This document shows positions 42,869 through 51,990 of a stretch of DNA of 64,000 nt, in pieces (positions within the stretch are counted from its first letter, which is position 1; every line of letters begins with the position of its first letter). Where the stretch lies: contig NZ_JAYSGI010000004.1 of assembly GCF_041912895.1 (NCBI RefSeq), positions 124,001 to 188,000 of the forward strand, in the 5' to 3' direction. The position numbers and the translations under genes were made by a program. The notes below the pieces were generated by a model. It was not told the DNA's origin and did no database searches. It was given only the letters and a program-made list of their open reading frames with translations. The DNA comes from Pelagerythrobacter sp041912895 (GTDB lineage: Bacteria; Pseudomonadota; Alphaproteobacteria; Sphingomonadales; Sphingomonadaceae).

Positions 42869-44602
42869 GCGGCTCGGGAGAGATCGGCCTCCGGTCGATT
42901 GGCGCAGTCGCGCGATCCGACGGCCGCCCGAGGATGGCTCTGGAACGGTTTCGCCCCGCGCTCTTGGCTTCGTACAGGAGTTTGTCGGCGCGTCGATACA
43001 GGGTGGCCAGATCCTCGTCCGCGGCGTCTTTCGACATGCCCGCAATGCCCATGCTGGCGGTCACCGGCAGGTGGACCCCCGGAACCGCGTCGGCGACTAT
43101 CGCGGGAATGGCCTGTCGTCTCCGCTCGGCTTGCGCGCCCGCATCGTCGCCGCGCAGGAGCAGCAGGAACTCCTCGCCGCCGATCCGGTATGCGTGAACG
43201 TCCGGTCCTGCCCGGAGCGCGTTCGCCACCGCCTTCAGCACCTCGTCGCCCACGGCGTGGCCATGCCTGTCGTTGATCGCCTTGAAATGGTCGACGTCGA
43301 CGACGGCCAGCATCCTGAAGCCGTCGTTGCGCAAGTGCGGGAAATGCCGATCGAGCGCGCGGCGGTTCAGCAGGCCGGTCAGCGGGTCCAGCTCGGACAA
43401 CGATTCGAGCAAATCGGCCTTGGTCTGCGCGCCGTCCCGGTCGTGCTTGATGGTCATGAAGCGGTCGGCGACGCCGAGCGTGGTGAACAGCACTTCCCAC
43501 ACGCAACCGATGTAGAACAGCATCATCGCGTCGGCGCTCTCCAGTGAGGGGATCACCCCCGTCGTCAGGCGGACGAGGCCGACCCCGACCATGGGCGCGT
43601 ATCCGATCGCCTGAAACTTCGCGGCCCGGCTGCCGCGCCGCAGCGCGTCGGCAACCGACAGGATGAAGATGGCGAGGATCGGGGCGAACGCCGCGGTGTA
43701 GAGCGTCGATTGCACCGGCCGTGCGACGAACGGAAACGCCGCGTGCAGCGTGCTCAGCGACAAGGCCGCAATCGCGGCGTAGGGCAACACCCGGCGCAGC
43801 AGCGGATGCATGTAGCCGGGCTCGACGAAGCTGTGCGTGAACATCAGCCCCGATGCGATCGCGGCGCCGAAGACCAGCGTGGCCATCCAGCTCAGCGTCA
43901 TCGCCGGCGGATCGAACATCGCGACGGCCAGTCCGGACGAGACCACGATGGTCAGCAGCAGCGAAAGCGTCATCGCGGAATGCCAGAGGACGAACCGCTC
44001 GCGCAAAATCCGGTAGAACGCCGCGTTGAAGATGAGCGGCATGGCAAGCATGCCCGCAAGCGCCGCCAGGGGCAGGAGAGCGAGTATGTGGTATGTGCCG
44101 CCCGGGCCGTCGTCCGGCGCCAGATAGGCCCGTTCGAGGGTCATCCGGTGGCTGGGCCGGTCGAACGCCACCACGACCTGCCTCGTCGCGGGCGTCACTT
44201 GCGGCAGCGATGCCTTGAAATAGCCGCCCACCATCGAGCTTGCGAGTTCAGCCGCCGGAACGGTGGACCGGCGCACGGCTCCGTCGCGATCGATGGCGAC
44301 CATATGCACTGCCTGAAGCGCGCTGCGCCGCGACAGCAGGAATTGGGGGGCGGGAGCCTCCGAGCCGATCTCGAAGCGGAGCAGAACACGCTCGCCCTCG
44401 AGCGAGAAATCGGCATCGCTGCAAGTCCAGCGCGATGCGGATCGCGCAGGAGCGGATCCTCGGACAGGCTGCCGGACGCCCAGCAAGAACTGCCGATTTC
44501 CGCCGAGCCCGCCGCGCGCGCCGTTCCGTCGATCGATGGAATCAGCAGCGTCAGCAGCAGGAATGCCGCGAAAAGCAGCCGCCGAAGTTCGCGCCGAAGC
44601 AT
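42813..44602 (-). CDS. Diguanylate cyclase with an apparent frameshift near the N-terminus
   Basis: The main frame encodes a periplasmic-like beta domain, about seven membrane helices (7TMR-DISM-like) and a GGDEF domain with DPLTGLLNRRALD and active-site GGEEF. It should make cyclic di-GMP. Read alone, this frame opens with a non-signal, low-information sequence. Another frame starting at ATG 44602 gives a perfect signal peptide (MLRRELRRLLFAAFLLL) and continues GSSCWASGSLSEDPLLRDP before running out. The two join best at 44427-44450, where the frame shifts by one base, just before SRWTCSDADFSL. Real mutation, sequencing error and programmed shift are all possible. Confidence 0.75.
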
Positions 44603-44678
44603 CCACCGATGCTAGGCCGGGATGCTTATGATGCCGTTAACCGCGCCGCTTCCGCTGTGCGAGGGCTGTGATCGCCGC

Positions 44679-46346
44679 TTAGTGCGCGTGGTGGTCGATC
44701 CCCGCCGCCGCCTCAGCATCGCGCCGCCCCTTCGCAACCGCCGTCAACGGGTCGCGCACGGCGGGGCCGTCGCTGTCGCGGTATTGCGTGCGTAGGGCTT
44801 CCAGCTTCGTTTTCAGCTCGGCGACGAGCGGCTGGACCTTGGGGTCGTCGATGCGGTTGTGCATTTCCTGCGGGTCTGTGGCCAGGTCGTAGAATTCCCA
44901 CTGGTTGATGTCACCGTAAAAGCGGATCAGCTTGTAGCGGTCGGTGCGCACGCCGTAGTGCGCGCGGACCGAATGGAAGCCCGGGTATTCGTAGTAGTGG
45001 TAGTAGATATCCTCGCGCCAGTCGGCGGGGGGCTGGCCATCGGCCACCTCGCGCAAGCTGCGGCCCTGGATCGCCGTGCGCGGGGGCAGGCCGGCGTAGT
45101 CGAGGAAGGTCGGAGCGTAGTCGACGTTCTGCACCGGCGCCTCCACCCGCGTGCCGGGGGCGATATGGCCGGGGTACTGCATCACCAGCGGGGTGCGCAG
45201 CGATTCCTCGTACATGAAGCGCTTGTCGAACCAACCATGCTCGCCGAGGTAGAAGCCTTGGTCGGAGGTGTAGACGACGATGGTGTTGTCATCGAGCCCG
45301 TTCGCCTCCAGCCAGTCGAGCACGCGGCCCACCCCATCGTCCACCGCGGCAACGGTGCCGAGGTACTGGCTCATGTACCGCTGATATTTCCATAGCGCGA
45401 GTTCGCGGCCGGTCAGGCCCGCTTCGTTCAGCTCGTCGTTGCTCGCCTGCATTTTCGCATCCCACGCGGCGCGCTGTTCGGGGGTCATGCGGCCGAAATC
45501 GTCGGGCCAGCGGTCGTAGCGGAGCGCGGGCGAGCCTTCCGCCTCAGTCATGTGGAGGTCATGCCCCTCGTACATATCCTCGTAGATGTTCATTTCCTGC
45601 GCCTCGGCGGCGGGGCGGCCGTCGTAGTGGTCGAAGTAGTTGGTTGGCACGGGAAACTCGGTGCCGAGGTAGGTCTGCAGGTGGCGGATCGCGGGCATGA
45701 AGTTGCGGTGCGGAGCCTTGTGGTGGATCAGCAGGGCGAAGGGCTTCTCCGCATCGCGCCCGTTTTTCAGCCAGTCGAGGCTGTAATCGGTGACGAGATC
45801 GGTGGCATAGCCTTCCACGACCTCGCGCCCATCGGGCGAGATGATGTCGGGATTGTAGTACTTGCCCTGATCGTCGAGCACCTTCCACGCGCCGATCCCT
45901 GCGCCTTCGGGCGAATAGTTGAGGTGCCACTTGCCGAACAGCGCGGTGTCGTAGCCCGCCTCGCCCAGTTCGCGCACCCAGTTCCATGTGCCGTTGTCGT
46001 ATCGCTGGCCATTGCGGGTGAAGCCGTGGAGGTGGCTGAACTGGCCGGTCAGCATCGTCGCGCGGCTCGGCCCGCACAGCGAGTTGGTGACGTAGCTGTT
46101 GGTGAAGATCGCGCCGTTCGCGGCGAGCCGGTCGATATTGGGCGTGGGCGCCATGCGGCCGATCTCGCCCCCGTAGGCCGAGATGGCCTGGTAGGCGTGA
46201 TCGTCCGACATGATGAACACGATGTTCGGCGGCCGCTGGGCCTGCTGCGGCGGCGAAGTACCAGAGGGCGCTTCGGCGGGGAGAGTAGCGCAGCCGGCCA
46301 GCGCCAGCGCCGCGATCGTGGCGAAGGCGAGCAGGCTGCGCTTCAT
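44679..46346 (-). CDS. Sulfatase lipoprotein (S1 family)
   Basis: A 555-residue sulfatase with lipobox LALAGC (Cys19). The sulfatase signature is CGPSRATMLTG at residues 91-101, where Cys91 would be matured to formylglycine by an FGE or anSME enzyme not seen in this window. Metal ligands likely include DD at 48-49, and GKWHLNYSPEG is a second signature. It probably removes sulfate from a glycan outside the cytoplasm. Four bases separate it from the GH3 gene, so the two form an operon. The sub-family and sugar are not resolvable here. Confidence 0.9.
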   Translation of the reverse strand: MKRSLLAFATIAALALAGCATLPAEAPSGTSPPQQAQRPPNIVFIMSDDHAYQAISAYGGEIGRMAPTPNIDRLAANGAIFTNSYVTNSLCGPSRATMLTGQFSHLHGFTRNGQRYDNGTWNWVRELGEAGYDTALFGKWHLNYSPEGAGIGAWKVLDDQGKYYNPDIISPDGREVVEGYATDLVTDYSLDWLKNGRDAEKPFALLIHHKAPHRNFMPAIRHLQTYLGTEFPVPTNYFDHYDGRPAAEAQEMNIYEDMYEGHDLHMTEAEGSPALRYDRWPDDFGRMTPEQRAAWDAKMQASNDELNEAGLTGRELALWKYQRYMSQYLGTVAAVDDGVGRVLDWLEANGLDDNTIVVYTSDQGFYLGEHGWFDKRFMYEESLRTPLVMQYPGHIAPGTRVEAPVQNVDYAPTFLDYAGLPPRTAIQGRSLREVADGQPPADWREDIYYHYYEYPGFHSVRAHYGVRTDRYKLIRFYGDINQWEFYDLATDPQEMHNRIDDPKVQPLVAELKTKLEALRTQYRDSDGPAVRDPLTAVAKGRRDAEAAAGIDHHAH

Positions 46347-46350
46347 CGGT

Positions 46351-48681
46351 TTACTCCGTGATCGTGAAGGTCACCGGCGTGCTCGCCTCCGCGCCCGAGG
46401 ACGGGGCGATCCACAGGCGGAATTCGCCCGGCTCCCACCCGTGGCTCATGTCTTGCCGGGTGAAGGCGAGGTCCTTCGGCTCGATCGTGAAACTGATCGT
46501 GCGCGCTTCGCCCGGCTGGAGCATGACCTTCTCGAAGCCCTTCAGTTCCTGCACCGGGCGAGTGACCGAGCCGACGAGGTCGCGGACGTAGAATTGCACG
46601 ACCTCCTCGCCCGCGCGGTCGCCGGTGTTGGTGACGGTGGCGCTCGCGGTGATCGATCCGCCCGCGCCCATCGACGGGGCGGAAAGCGTGACCGGGGAGT
46701 AGGCGAAGTCGGTGTAGCTGAGCCCGTGACCGAAGCGGTACAGCGGATCGTTGGGCGTGTTGAGATAGCGCGAGACGTATTTCGCCCCCGGCTCCCCTAG
46801 CTCGATCGGCCGGCCCGTGTTCTTCATGTCGTAGTGGATCGGTGCCTGCCCGACATTGCGCGGGAAGGTCATCGGCAGCTTGCCCGACGGGTTGTAATCA
46901 CCCAGCAGCACGTCCGCCACCGCGTGCCCGCCCTGCGTGCCGGGATACCAGGCGTGGAGGATGGCGGGCACGTTCTCGTCCGCCCAGGTGATCGAATTGG
47001 GGCGGCCGCTGAGCATCACCAGCACCACCGGCTTGCCGGTCGCAACGAGTTTCTCGAGCAGCGCCTGCTGGTTGCCGGGCAGGTCGAGCGTGGTGCGGCT
47101 GGCGGCTTCGCCGGTCATGTCCCACCGCTCGCCCATCGCGGCGACGATCACGTCCGACCGTTCGGCCAGCGCGAGCGCCTCGGCGAAGCCGTCGGTCTTG
47201 CCTTCGTCCTCGAACGCGTAGCTCGCGCCCTTGGCGTATTCGACCTTCACGCCGTCAGACGCCCGCGCCTGCAAGCCTTCTAGCAGGGTGACGGGCCGCG
47301 TCTCGCGGTCGCCCGCGGCGGACCAGCTGCCGATCATGTCGGTCTTGCTGTCGGCCAGCGGGCCGATCAGCGCGATCGACTGCGCCTGCCCGACCAGCGG
47401 CAGCACGTCGCCCTCGTTCTTGAGCAGGACCATCGACTTGCGCGCCACGTCGCGCGCCGCCTCGAGGAATTCGGGCTTGTAGAGCGTGGCTTGCTGCCGC
47501 GCCTCGTCCGAATAGCGATAGGGATCCTCGAACAGGCCGAGGCGGTATTTCATTTCGAGGATGCGGCGCACCGCGCGGTCGATGGTCGCCTGATCGACGC
47601 GCCCTTCCTCGAGCGACTGCGCCATGTTCTCCATGAACACCGCGCCCTGCATGTCCATGTCGACCCCGGCGTTGAGCGCCTGCTCGCCCGCCTGCGCCAG
47701 ATCCTTCGAATAGCCGTGCGGCACCATCTCGTTGATCGAGGTGTAGTCGGTGACGACGAAGCCGTCGAAGCCCCACTGGTGCCGCAGCACGTCGGTCAGC
47801 AGGTACTTGCTGCCGCTGGCGGGGACGCCGTCGTATTCGTTGAACGAGGTCATGAACGTGGCGACGCCTTCGTCCACCGCGGCCTTGAACGGCGGCAGGT
47901 AGGTGTCGCGCAGCGTGCGTTCGGAAATGTCGACCGTGTGATAATCGCGGCCCGCCTGCGCCGCGCCATAGGCGGCGAAGTGCTTGGCGGTGGCGAGCAC
48001 GGTATCGGTCGCAGCGAGATCGTCGCCCTGATAGCCGCGCACGCGCGCCTTCGCGATCTTGCTGCCGAGGAATACGTCCTCGCCTGCGCCTTCCGAAACG
48101 CGGCCCCAGCGCGCGTCGCGACCGATATCGACCATTGGCGAGAACGTCCAGTGGATGCCTTCGGCGGAAGCCTCCTGCGCGGAAACCCGGGCCGATTTCT
48201 CGATCGCCTCCATGTCCCAGCTCGCCGCTTCGCCCAGCGAGATCGGGAAGATCGTGCGGTGGCCGTGGATCACGTCGTAGCCGAACAGGAGGGGGATCTT
48301 CAGCCGCGTGCCCTCGATCGCCATGCGCTGCAGTTCGCGCGTGTAGTCGGCGGTGTAGGCGTTGAAGATCGCGCCAACGCGGCCCGCCGCGATATCCTGC
48401 TGGTAGCCTTCGCGCATCGTCGGCCCGGTCGATTCCCAGTCGCTGGTGAGCAGGGTGAGCTGGCCGATCTTCTCCTGCAGCGTCATCTTGCCGATCAGAT
48501 CGTCGAGAAAGGCGTCCATCTCCGGATCGGCCTGCGCCCACGTCGGCTGGGCCGGTTCGATCGGGACCGCGCCCGCCGTGGCGCTGGCCGTGGCCGGCGC
48601 GGAGGGCTGGGCGATCGTCGCGCATCCGGCGAGCGCCAGCGCCGCGACGCTCGCAAGCAGGATGTTGGCGGGCTTGATCAT
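46351..48681 (-). CDS. GH3 beta-glucosidase lipoprotein (BglX-like)
   Basis: A 776-residue GH3 enzyme with lipobox LALAGC. The (alpha/beta)8 domain contains FGYDVIHGHRTIFPISLGEAASWD, and the catalytic aspartate is in GFVVTDYTSI near 313. A second domain with AMGERWDMTGEAASR, LPGNQQALL and PIHYDMKNTGRP follows, then a fibronectin-like tail. It should remove terminal beta-glucose units in the periplasm or at the cell surface. It is first in the minus-strand operon with the sulfatase. The LacI-type operator at 48776 lies 95 bases upstream. Confidence 0.92.
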   Translation of the reverse strand: MIKPANILLASVAALALAGCATIAQPSAPATASATAGAVPIEPAQPTWAQADPEMDAFLDDLIGKMTLQEKIGQLTLLTSDWESTGPTMREGYQQDIAAGRVGAIFNAYTADYTRELQRMAIEGTRLKIPLLFGYDVIHGHRTIFPISLGEAASWDMEAIEKSARVSAQEASAEGIHWTFSPMVDIGRDARWGRVSEGAGEDVFLGSKIAKARVRGYQGDDLAATDTVLATAKHFAAYGAAQAGRDYHTVDISERTLRDTYLPPFKAAVDEGVATFMTSFNEYDGVPASGSKYLLTDVLRHQWGFDGFVVTDYTSINEMVPHGYSKDLAQAGEQALNAGVDMDMQGAVFMENMAQSLEEGRVDQATIDRAVRRILEMKYRLGLFEDPYRYSDEARQQATLYKPEFLEAARDVARKSMVLLKNEGDVLPLVGQAQSIALIGPLADSKTDMIGSWSAAGDRETRPVTLLEGLQARASDGVKVEYAKGASYAFEDEGKTDGFAEALALAERSDVIVAAMGERWDMTGEAASRTTLDLPGNQQALLEKLVATGKPVVLVMLSGRPNSITWADENVPAILHAWYPGTQGGHAVADVLLGDYNPSGKLPMTFPRNVGQAPIHYDMKNTGRPIELGEPGAKYVSRYLNTPNDPLYRFGHGLSYTDFAYSPVTLSAPSMGAGGSITASATVTNTGDRAGEEVVQFYVRDLVGSVTRPVQELKGFEKVMLQPGEARTISFTIEPKDLAFTRQDMSHGWEPGEFRLWIAPSSGAEASTPVTFTITE

Positions 48682-48749
48682 CGTCTTCTCCCTGTTTCCG
48701 CCCGCGATGCCGCGGTGCGGAACTGTGCATACCTATGCCGGATTCGGCG

Positions 48750-48790
48750 TTGTGGTCGAGGCTATACAGGCCATATGAAACCGGTTACAA
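48750..48790. promoter_or_regulatory. Divergent promoters with LacI-type operator 2 (GH3/TonB receptor)
   Basis: TGAAACCGGTTACA (48776-48789) is an AACCGGTT palindrome. On the plus strand TTGTGG (48750-48755), 18 bases and TATGAA (48774-48779) form a possible promoter whose -10 overlaps the operator. On the minus strand TTGTAA, 18 bases and TATAGC read toward GH3. Binding of a LacI-type protein would therefore block both directions. Confidence 0.55.
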
Positions 48791-48893
48791 GTCTATTCAG
48801 AAACTTGATTCGGCAGCCCGGCTTCGATGCCCGGCTGTCTTTTCGCGCAGGTGCCGGATCGTTCTCAAGGCGGCCGGACAGGGGAGGACATCG

Positions 48894-51800
48894 ATGACTC
48901 TGAAGAATTCTCGCACGCACGCCGCAGGCCCGCGTTTCGCCCGCAAGCTGGCCGCGGCCCTCGCCATCGGCACCGCCGGCGGCGCGATGTCGCTGGCGCT
49001 GGTCGCGCCGGCGCATGCGCAGGAATCGAGCGCCTCACTGCGCGGTAACGTGACCGGCGCGAGCGAGATCACGGCGGTCGAGGTCGCGACGGGTATTCGC
49101 CGTACCGTTACGGTTTCTGCCAACGGATCCTACAATTTCGCGCAACTCCGTCCCGGCACCTATCGTCTGGAAATCACGACGCCCGACGGCATTCGCACGA
49201 CCGACGAGTTCACGCTGCTCATCGCGCAGGATGCGGTCCTAAACTTCGATGATATCGCTGTGGCGGAAACGGTTCCCGATTCGGTCGCGGAAGGTGGTTC
49301 CGGCAACGAAATTCTCGTGACGGCCGGTCGCATCCGCACGCTGGAAGGCGGCGAGGTCGGGGCCAATATTACCGAACGCCAGATCGAGACTTTGCCGCAG
49401 AACAACCGTAACTTCCTCGCCTTTGCCGATCTCGCGCCAGGTGTGGTGTTCGAAAATCCGGACGGCCAATCGCGCATCCAGGGTGGCGCGCAGAATAGTC
49501 GTACGGTCAACGTTTACATCGATGGTGTCGGCCAGAAGGACTATGTCCTCAAGAATGGCGTTACCGGCCAAGATAGTTCCGAAGGAAACCCGTTCCCGCA
49601 GCTTGCGGTTGGTGAATATCGCGTGATCAGCTCCAACTACAAGGCGGAATTCGATCAGGTCAGTTCCGTTGCGATCACTGCCGGCACCAAATCGGGCACG
49701 AACGAATTTCATGGCACGGGGTTTATCGATTACACCGACACCAGTATGCGCGCGGAAACCCCGCTGGAAAAATTTGGCGGGCGGGAAAAGGCGCAGACCA
49801 AGGATCTCCAGTTCGGCGGCGCGCTTGGCGGTCCGATCATTCGAGACACTCTATTCTTCTTCGGCACTTACGAGGGCAAACGTCGCCGCCTTCCGGTCAC
49901 CATCGAGCCGGGCGCGGATTTCCCGGTCAGCTTCTTTCCATCCGAATTCCAGGGTTTCTTCGGGCCGACCCAACGTGAGTTCAACGAAGACCTTTTCTTC
50001 GGCAAGCTGACCTTCCAGCCGACGAGCAGTGATCTCATCGAGGTTTCCGGCAAGTATCGCAACGAAACAGGCGTTTTTCTCAGTAGCGGAAGTACTGCGG
50101 AAGAAGCGGCGGCGTCCCAAGATGTGGATGAGAAGCGCGGCCTGCTTCGCTGGGAGCACACCAGCGATAATTTCGTAAACGATTTCAAATTAACCTACGA
50201 AGAAGCCTTCTATTCGCCCCGCCCACAGAACTTCATCCCGGGTCAGATTTACACCTACACAGGGGTGAGCCCCGTAACGGGCAACAATCTCACGCGTGCG
50301 CAATTGCTGCGTGTCGGTGGGAGCGCCAACTTCCAGGACAAGGGGCAAAAAGGGTACAGCGTCCAGAACGACTTCACCTGGATCGGCTTCGAGAATCATA
50401 CCATCAAGGCGGGCGTGAAGTCGAAGTGGGTGCGGCTGGACCGGGTCGAGCAGAACTTCTTCAACCCGCAATATTCGTACAACGTCAATTTTCCCGAAGG
50501 CGGCTTCAACACGACGATACCGTATCAAGTCCAGTTCGGTGCAGCGACGGGAGAGGGAACGCCGTCGGTAATTTCCGATAACTGGCAGTTCGGCGTATAC
50601 ATCCAGGACGACTGGGTGGTGAACGACCGGCTGACGCTTAACCTCGGTATCCGTTGGGATTACGAAGAAACTCCGTCGTACCTCGACTGGGTGACGCCGG
50701 CTGACGTGATCGAAGGTGTGTCTCCCGAAAACTACCCGAATATCTACCAGCCCGGTGTCGAATACGATATCAATGACTATATAACTGACGGAACGCAGCG
50801 CAGCGCATTCACCGGCGCGTTCCAGCCGCGGGTCGGTTTCAGCTACCAAATAATGGACCAAGGGCGCCTCGTCCTTTTCGGCGGCTATGGTCGTTCCTAC
50901 GATCGCAATCAGTTCGATTTCATCGCTCAGGAAATCAGCATCAACGCGTACAGCACGCGCACATTCCAGTTCTTGACCGGCGACCCTGAAAACGATTGCG
51001 AACCGAGCCCGACCTGTGTCCCGTTCGATCCGATCTACCTCACCGAAGAAGGCCGCCAGCAACTGCTCGCTGGCGCCGGTGCCGGAGGCGGCCGCGGAAT
51101 CCGTCTTATCAACAACGATCTGAAGATTCCCTATTCGGACCAGTTCAGCCTCGGCCTGCGTAGTGACCTCACCAACTCGCTGAACGTGGAAGTGGGATAC
51201 CGGCACATCAAGAGCCGCGATGGGTTTGCTTATCTGCTGGGCAATCGTCGACCCGATGGCAGCTTCTTCACTCCGCCGCCTGAAGTTCCGGGCTCGCCTT
51301 TCGGCTTTTCCCCTCCGGGCTTCGGGTCGATCATTATCGGCACAAACGGACTGAAGACCGATGAAGACGCGTTCCACTTCAAGCTGGTCAAGCGGTATAC
51401 GCCCACATCGCCGTGGAACCTGTCGGCTACCTATACCTATACGGACGCGACCGAGAACCGGGCTTTCGGCGAGTACTTCTCGTTCGATTTTCCCACTTTG
51501 GACGACTACACCGTCAAGACTTCGAGCGGCCTGCGCAAGCACAGGCTCGTGATGGCGGGTTCGGTCGATCTTCCCACGGGAACGACCCTTTCGGGCAAGT
51601 TCCAGATCGCCTCGCCGAGCTACCTGAACCGCTTCATTCGCACGATCGGAGGGGAACCGCCCGTGGTCGTCGATACGGTTCAGACCGAAGGCAATGGCGA
51701 CCGGTGGGGCTTCCGTCAGCTGGACCTCGCCGTCACGCAGGATCTCAAGCTGAAATTCATCAGTGACGACACGCAAATTTACGTCCGTGCCGATATCATC

Positions 51801-51923
51801 AACGCTTTGAACGATCGCAACTACAACAGCTTCATCAGCACGACCGGCGAACGAAACCTCAATTCGTTCAGCACCAACGGTCCGCCCCGCACGCTCAAGC
51901 TGTCGGCTGGTTTCGAGTTCTAA
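48894..51923 (+). CDS. TonB-dependent receptor with N-terminal carboxypeptidase-regulatory-like domain (Oar-like)
   Basis: A 1009-residue receptor. Long signal peptide to about residue 43 (ending LVAPAHAQ). A CarboxypepD_reg-like beta-sandwich with GSYNFAQLRPGTYRLEI and a plug with LPQNNRNFLAFADLAPGV and GTKSGTNEFHGTGFIDY resemble Oar-type receptors. A large barrel ends with a terminal phenylalanine (LKLSAGFEF). It likely imports oligosaccharides. GGGGAGGA lies before ATG 48894. Base use is visibly less GC-rich than its neighbours, which may hint at acquisition. A PF10091 hydrolase gene follows. Confidence 0.9.
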   Translation: MTLKNSRTHAAGPRFARKLAAALAIGTAGGAMSLALVAPAHAQESSASLRGNVTGASEITAVEVATGIRRTVTVSANGSYNFAQLRPGTYRLEITTPDGIRTTDEFTLLIAQDAVLNFDDIAVAETVPDSVAEGGSGNEILVTAGRIRTLEGGEVGANITERQIETLPQNNRNFLAFADLAPGVVFENPDGQSRIQGGAQNSRTVNVYIDGVGQKDYVLKNGVTGQDSSEGNPFPQLAVGEYRVISSNYKAEFDQVSSVAITAGTKSGTNEFHGTGFIDYTDTSMRAETPLEKFGGREKAQTKDLQFGGALGGPIIRDTLFFFGTYEGKRRRLPVTIEPGADFPVSFFPSEFQGFFGPTQREFNEDLFFGKLTFQPTSSDLIEVSGKYRNETGVFLSSGSTAEEAAASQDVDEKRGLLRWEHTSDNFVNDFKLTYEEAFYSPRPQNFIPGQIYTYTGVSPVTGNNLTRAQLLRVGGSANFQDKGQKGYSVQNDFTWIGFENHTIKAGVKSKWVRLDRVEQNFFNPQYSYNVNFPEGGFNTTIPYQVQFGAATGEGTPSVISDNWQFGVYIQDDWVVNDRLTLNLGIRWDYEETPSYLDWVTPADVIEGVSPENYPNIYQPGVEYDINDYITDGTQRSAFTGAFQPRVGFSYQIMDQGRLVLFGGYGRSYDRNQFDFIAQEISINAYSTRTFQFLTGDPENDCEPSPTCVPFDPIYLTEEGRQQLLAGAGAGGGRGIRLINNDLKIPYSDQFSLGLRSDLTNSLNVEVGYRHIKSRDGFAYLLGNRRPDGSFFTPPPEVPGSPFGFSPPGFGSIIIGTNGLKTDEDAFHFKLVKRYTPTSPWNLSATYTYTDATENRAFGEYFSFDFPTLDDYTVKTSSGLRKHRLVMAGSVDLPTGTTLSGKFQIASPSYLNRFIRTIGGEPPVVVDTVQTEGNGDRWGFRQLDLAVTQDLKLKFISDDTQIYVRADIINALNDRNYNSFISTTGERNLNSFSTNGPPRTLKLSAGFEF

Positions 51924-51955
51924 GATCAGCAAGCATTTTCGGGCGCGGCTGATCT
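51923..51955 (+). other. Intercistronic stem-loop between TonB receptor and PF10091 genes
   Basis: AGATCAGC (51923-51930) and GCTGATCT (51948-51955) are exact reverse complements separated by 17 bases, beginning at the last base of the receptor stop codon. The stem could protect or end receptor mRNA and so change the ratio to the hydrolase downstream. It lacks a T-tract, so processing is at least as likely as termination. Confidence 0.4.
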
Positions 51956-51990
51956 GCGAGAGGCTGCGCTCGAATTTTTCCAGGGTCTCC

